This document shows positions 59,503-64,000 of a DNA stretch of 64,000 nt, piece after piece. The notes under the pieces are model-generated. The model did no database searches and was not told the origin of the DNA. It saw nothing but the letters and a program-made list of their open reading frames with translations. Each line of letters begins with the position of its first letter. Within the stretch, counting starts at the first letter, position 1. The position numbers and the translations under genes were made by a program. Origin of the DNA: Omphalotus guepiniiformis (taxonomy: Eukaryota; Basidiomycota; Agaricomycetes; Agaricales; Omphalotaceae); NCBI GenBank assembly GCA_028554645.1, contig JAQOOI010000073.1, positions 1,054,001-1,118,000 on the forward strand, read 5' to 3'.

Positions 59503-61049
59503 CTATCCAAACCACGCAGTTAACCCATCATAAACGACAAACACTATCCCACTGCTCGGGACTGCTCGAGCCATGGACATACCACAACCCGCGTACAACC
59601 CCTGCAGTCCATGCGCTCGGTATATCTTCATGAAGGTCCGCGCAAACGAATCTGTAACGATTCGGCCTATTGGCTTTGCAACTGACGGAGGCGCCCCTCT
59701 TGAAACAGGTGAGGGAGACTGTGCATCAAAGGGTGGGGACGGTGTCCTTCCAGCCCCGCGCGCCCACTCGGAAGTATTCGTCGTTGCCCATTCCCTCGCA
59801 GCGCTCGACGTGTGAGCTCGATGCGATCGCAACTCCTCCTCAGTTTGCATCGCGCTCTTTACGGTGTCCGCAGGGTATAACGCAGCGACGCAACACGCTC
59901 CGGAAACGGCTCCAGCTAAAGCCGATTCCCATGGAAGAAGAGGGGTAGAGTGCTGAGAAGGTGAAGAGCCGAATTCATTACCGTGTTCGGTGGAAAGTCT
60001 CCTGGCGAGTAATAATCGTGCAACCCATTCCTTGACGGCGAACCATGCCGCGGTACCGCCAGTCTCACGCAGAATAGTGCCGGTGTGACCAAGCCAGAGA
60101 CCTCGGACACCGTTCGACTTGACCACAGAGCGGACGATGGATATTGGTCCTGGCAACTTGGCGCTAGAATTAGACGTGTGTAGGTCGTAGGGGTGGGGAT
60201 TGTATATTGGCGAAGGCGAAGAACCAGGTTTAAAAGCTGATAATGGTGGGTTGAGTGGAGATAACGGTAGTCCGTTAACGATCTTGGGGGTGATGTGGAT
60301 GGGAGGTATACGGGCAGGTGTGGGTGCGTTCATCATCTGGACTTGCATTTTACATTTCACCAGCTCGATTGGGGTCCTGCAATTCAGAACATAGCGATTG
60401 CCAAGTCAGTAATGAGCCCATTATCCGGAACGTTGCGCACTGCATTGAGTCGACGGAGGAGAAGTAACGAACATGATAAAACTGGTGGCCGCGCCGGCTC
60501 CTGCGGCTGCGAGTGTAAGTTGAGGGATCGTTAGAGATCCAGGAGACCCTTGAGGGTTGGAGTAGCGTTGTATTATGTTTTGTATGGACGAATAAGCCAC
60601 GAATAGTGCAGCTGTTTCGGCCATAGATCCTACAAGAGGAACTGGCAGGCCCTGGGTTCACAAATTAGACTGATCAAACAAAAGCAATAGATCACTCTAA
60701 TGAGCATACACGATATAAGCCCTTGTAGCCTTCATTTTTCCAGGTCTTCATTAGGCAGTCCAGGGGACCTTTGAAATGGGGTTGACCATCCGAAGGTGGG
60801 AAGAGAAGTTGAGATTGCAAACGGACTTTGGCAAGGTCAAACGGGTATTCAAAAACTTCTGAAATCATTCCTGCAAGCTAGACAATAAAGCATCATTATC
60901 ACAAATAGCAAATGCCTTTCAGCTTCTCGCAAACTTACACTGCCAAAAGTTATATCCTTCACCGCTTCACGCACTGTAATAACCGCGTCGGTCTCCGAGC
61001 CAGTTGCGCCATTTTCTCTGGGTGCCCGAGATGCACCATCAGAGTGCAT
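59503..61049 (-). CDS. ORT1: Mitochondrial ornithine carrier Ort1-like, with long loop insertions
   Basis: Ort1 exchanges ornithine across the inner mitochondrial membrane for arginine synthesis. The ATG at 61049 gives MHSDGASRAPRENGATGSET. Exon 2 brings in AGMISEVFEYPFDLAKVRLQ, the first carrier signature (P-x-D-x-x-K/R). The second signature is TPIELVKCKMQVQMM, and the third includes ALYPADTVKSAMQT. GLWLGHTGTILRETGGTAAW and FAVKEWVARLL are typical of this subfamily, and GLQGLYAGCGMSMARAVPSS leads to the last helix. Three insertions are unusual: Pro-rich sequence after the second signature (PTPARIPPIHITPKI onward, about 55 residues), one after LLLARRLS, and a ~60-residue Ser/Pro-rich stretch after the third signature. 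The product is about 445 residues instead of the usual ~300. All introns are in phase. Confidence 0.87.
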
Positions 61050-62447
61050 AGTCTAGTTCTAGATAATTCAGAAAAGAGAGGACCTGGCGAGGAAATCAAT
61101 GCATTGGTGAGGTCGCGTAGGAGGGCGGAGGTGAAAAACTTTGACAAATTTAGCGGCAGTCAGGCCGAAACGGCAAGAAAGTGACGCGGGCACCCATCAC
61201 GTGAGCATCCAGATAGGTCATGTGACAGAGACGCGTCGTTTTAACGGCGGCGCGCATTATCTGGGCTTTTGCATTCACTCATGTAGAGTCGAAATTTGGA
61301 CTTAGGTCGAGGTATTTCAATCAGTCTACCAGATACCGCACACAGCTTGTGATAATTCCTGTGGAGTTCACCTGACACAACCCGGCGGTGAGTGGCGTGA
61401 CACTTCATATTCTTATGCATTGAAATGCTCCGGTGCCTCCGAGAGTGCTTAGTAGATGCCAGCGGTAGGTAGGCACGCACGCTGATGGTTCTTGAATAGG
61501 ACTTAACCCATGCTCCCGGAATGTGCTTCTCGAGCTTAGAAAATTCCGTGTTGTGGATACTTCTAATACATTGTCCCTGTGCAACAGGTAGCACGGAAGG
61601 CCTGCTAATTCGTTCATCTATTGCATATTTACATTACTAATGAATTGACCAGGAAACCATGCATTGAAGCCTGCATAATAGGATAAAATTTCCCTGGACG
61701 GCTATTCATTCACTTGTGAGATGAGATGATTCCCGTACCTGATGGGACGACCAGAGAAACTAAACCAAGACTGTTCCCTTCCGTTTGCGCCCAACGACGT
61801 TAACTAAATGTCATCTTAACGCACAAAACTCATCACCGGGAAGATTCTTGGGTCCCAGAAGGTCCCAATACTCCAACTACGGCGTATCGTCACCTGTTCG
61901 CCAAAACGACCCCTCGGATGCTCTCGGTCCGTATGGTAGTACCTTTCGTTTGGAGCAGACGGAGAATTTCCTGCCGTTGGTGTCTCCTTGCAGTGTAGAC
62001 CCAAGATCCCTGCCAGTACTTTTACGCGACTGCGATAGGTACTTAATTGAAATCAGTTGCAATCGATAACGATGGTCCTGTTCCTCGTCGGTAGCGTTGA
62101 ATTCAATGAGAAGTTAAAAGGGACAACTCAGCGTATTTGCCGGATATCAGAAAATTGAGAAGATCTACGCCAGCTGAGAGAACAAAGATACTTTTTTTGA
62201 TTCTACGCCACCTTTTCCCCTTATAATTTTTTTGACACTGAAATGGTCGAAAACATGGATATTTTTAGGGGTAAATTCCTGAAAAGGTGAACTAGTGACG
62301 TCATGAATACAAATTGGACCCGCCGGTAACGCCGGTATGATGATTTGCTGTGGTATATAAGGTGGTGCTATCGTATCTTGTTCTCCATTTACTGCCCACC
62401 CACCATCTTTATTTCATTGAACATCGTATCAATTTATTCTATCAATT
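61050..62447. other. Divergent intergenic region
   Basis: About 1.4 kb between ORT1 and the dehydrogenase. Open frames (for example 61785-62069) lack an ATG context or splice support. The part before 62448 holds a TATA box and a pyrimidine-rich leader. No RNA gene is seen. Confidence 0.45.
62354..62360 (+). promoter_or_regulatory. TATA box of polyol dehydrogenase gene
   Basis: TATATAA lies 88 bp upstream of the ATG at 62448, followed by a CT-rich leader (ctgcccacccaccatctt). This arrangement is typical of strongly inducible or highly expressed fungal genes. Confidence 0.5.
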
Positions 62448-63937
62448 ATGCCCGAAGGTACTATGAGAGCTCTCTGGTATGATGCGGTATGTGGATTCTG
62501 TCTGGAATGCTTGAGTTTACATCTTAAAGTTTACTTCTTTACACCTCGTTAGCCTAGGGAGTTCAGTATAAAGCAAGTTCCTATCCCAACGATCGCCGAT
62601 GATGAAGTTTTGCTTAAAGGTGCGCTCTGTGTCGCGATCGCTCACGACATTAACACTCATTTCTATGTCGTAGTCACTTGCTGCGGTGCGCTGCCCAATA
62701 CCATTCTGTTTGGACGCACTGAGTTAAATACGTTTTTGATTAGGTGTCTGCGGAACTGATGGCCATATACACGAAGGTTTGTTTGAAATACCGTCGAGTG
62801 ATGGACGTTGTTTAAAGTTACTTTCTTTCCAATAGGCGAATTCATCTCCAAGTTTCCCGTACGCATAAACCCCTATTTCAACTTGATACCATGCATGCGA
62901 CTAAACTTTCACGCAGCTGATTCCTGGGCATGAAGCGATTGGAAAGGTTGTTGAGTTGGGAAAAGACGTGAAAGGCTTTGCTGTGGGCGACCGTTGCGTC
63001 GCTGATGTCGGCGTCACTGTAAGTGGCTGTTTTCGTGACAACGCGAACAAACGCTCACCGCTTGTCTCAATATCAGTGCGATGATTGTTTCTACTGTAGA
63101 CGGGGTCAGTCGCTGCTCTGCGAGAACTTCCACGCACGAGGTGTGACACAGGATGGTGGTTTCGCCGAGTACATCAAATAGTGAGTCTCGTTTTGTTGAA
63201 TCATAGGTCAGCGTCTAAGATGTTTGAAGCCCGCAGCGGAAGTTGTACAAAATTCATAACCTCAGTGACGAGGATTCTACGCTTCTTGAGCCTGCTGCCT
63301 GTGCGCTCCATGGTCTCGACAAACTCAATCCTCCTGTTGGAATTGAAGTCCTGATGCTTGGTGCTGGGCCCACGGGACTTATCTTGGCGCAATTGCTGAA
63401 GCAGAACGGCGCAGTACGAGTAGTGCTCGCTGCTAACAAGGGAATCAAGATGGATATTGCCAAGCAACTCGACGCTGCTGACGAGTACATCGAACTCGAC
63501 CGGACGAACCCGGAGCCACAGTGGCAGAAGTTGAAGGAAGAGAACCCTTATGGATTCGATGTCGTTGTGGAGGCGACAGGTGTGGAGAAACTTGCCAATG
63601 AAAGCATCAACTATGTGAGGAGAGGAGGAACCCTGATGATTTACGGAGTGTACGAGAACAAAGCTTTGGTACATTGGCCTCCATCCAAGATTTTCGGTGA
63701 CGAGATCAAGGTAAGATGTGGATGCTCCAGAGATGAGAATGATTGCTCATGGTGTTCGCATAGATTATCGGCTCCTTCTCACAGACGTACTGCTTCCCTC
63801 GTGCTGTTGCCTACCTTGACAGCGGCAAAATTAAGACCAAAGGCATGGTCACAGATGTGTACAAGCTCGAAGACTTCCAGGCTGCATTGGATAAGATGAA
63901 CAGTCGAGGTGCATTGAAGATCGCCATCAAGCCCTAG
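62448..63937 (+). CDS. Zinc-dependent polyol dehydrogenase (D-arabinitol dehydrogenase-like)
   Basis: This medium-chain dehydrogenase oxidises a sugar alcohol with NAD(P). The ATG at 62448 gives [13 protein letters not shown]. After an intron come [34 protein letters not shown] with the catalytic zinc Cys, and [15 protein letters not shown] with the zinc-ligand His-Glu. The four-cysteine structural zinc loop is [15 protein letters not shown]. The Rossmann motif is [19 protein letters not shown], and [19 protein letters not shown] follows. The C-terminus reads [20 protein letters not shown] and ends LKIAIKP (TAG 63935-63937). Six introns join in phase; one uses the acceptor at TTTGAAG, not the nearer CGCAG. 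The closest family I recall is rust D-arabinitol dehydrogenase, but sorbitol or xylitol dehydrogenase activity is possible. Confidence 0.88.
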
Positions 63938-64000
63938 ACAGAGAAGAAGAAGAATTAGCATGTAGTATCACACAACGATTCACCAACCATCGGTATTTAT
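63938..64000 (+). other. 3' end of dehydrogenase transcript (window edge)
   Basis: The last 63 bases follow the dehydrogenase stop and probably form its 3' untranslated region. No feature is visible. Confidence 0.4.

Noticed and set aside
59573..59948. Plus-strand open frames opposite the mitochondrial carrier
   Set aside because: They run antisense to a well-supported exon with carrier signatures; shadows.

Overview
The window is nuclear DNA of a filamentous basidiomycete, most likely an Agaricomycete. Genes are dense and on both strands. They are split by many introns of about 50-65 nt with GT...AG ends. Several families are typical of mushroom genomes: a DUF6534-type membrane protein, a MYND protein, a GH16-like secreted protein, a sedolisin and a Ty1/copia element. 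No genus can be assigned from sequence alone.

Layout: 1-9.4 kb holds the 3' part of PDS5 (cohesin regulator), ENP2/NOL10 (ribosome biogenesis) and an F-box protein on the minus strand. 10.8-16.8 kb holds ERV29/SURF4, a probably broken unknown minus-strand gene and MutY adenine glycosylase. 16.8-20 kb is gene-poor, with scattered short remnants and one speculative Cys-rich mini-gene. 20-30 kb holds a Gti1/Pac2 (WOPR) regulator, a (6-4) photolyase, an RMD1/DUF155 protein and the exocyst subunit SEC5. 31.5-41.6 kb holds a MYND protein divergent from fatty-acid 2-hydroxylase SCS7, an acyl-CoA synthetase, an acetoacetate-decarboxylase-like protein, an unknown small protein and a GH16-like protein. 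42.1-47.3 kb is a complete copia LTR retrotransposon on the minus strand, with identical 331-bp LTRs, a 5-bp target duplication and a heavily frameshifted pol. 48-64 kb holds the DUF6534 protein, a secreted histidine acid phosphatase, an unknown Ser-rich protein, a truncated HIS7, a frameshifted sedolisin, an ORT1-type mitochondrial carrier and a polyol (D-arabinitol-like) dehydrogenase.

Most genes are unlinked housekeeping functions, and I see no biosynthetic or defence cluster. The most notable points are structural. Three genes contain in-frame microexons of 11, 6 and 7 nt. The retrotransposon has identical LTRs but a wrecked coding region, and its primer site looks like a half-tRNA. The accessory genes (HIS7 fragment, sedolisin, unknown gene at 12.7-13.7 kb) show truncation or frameshift, while the conserved genes beside them read cleanly. 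Exon boundaries were assigned by eye from splice signals and frame continuity.
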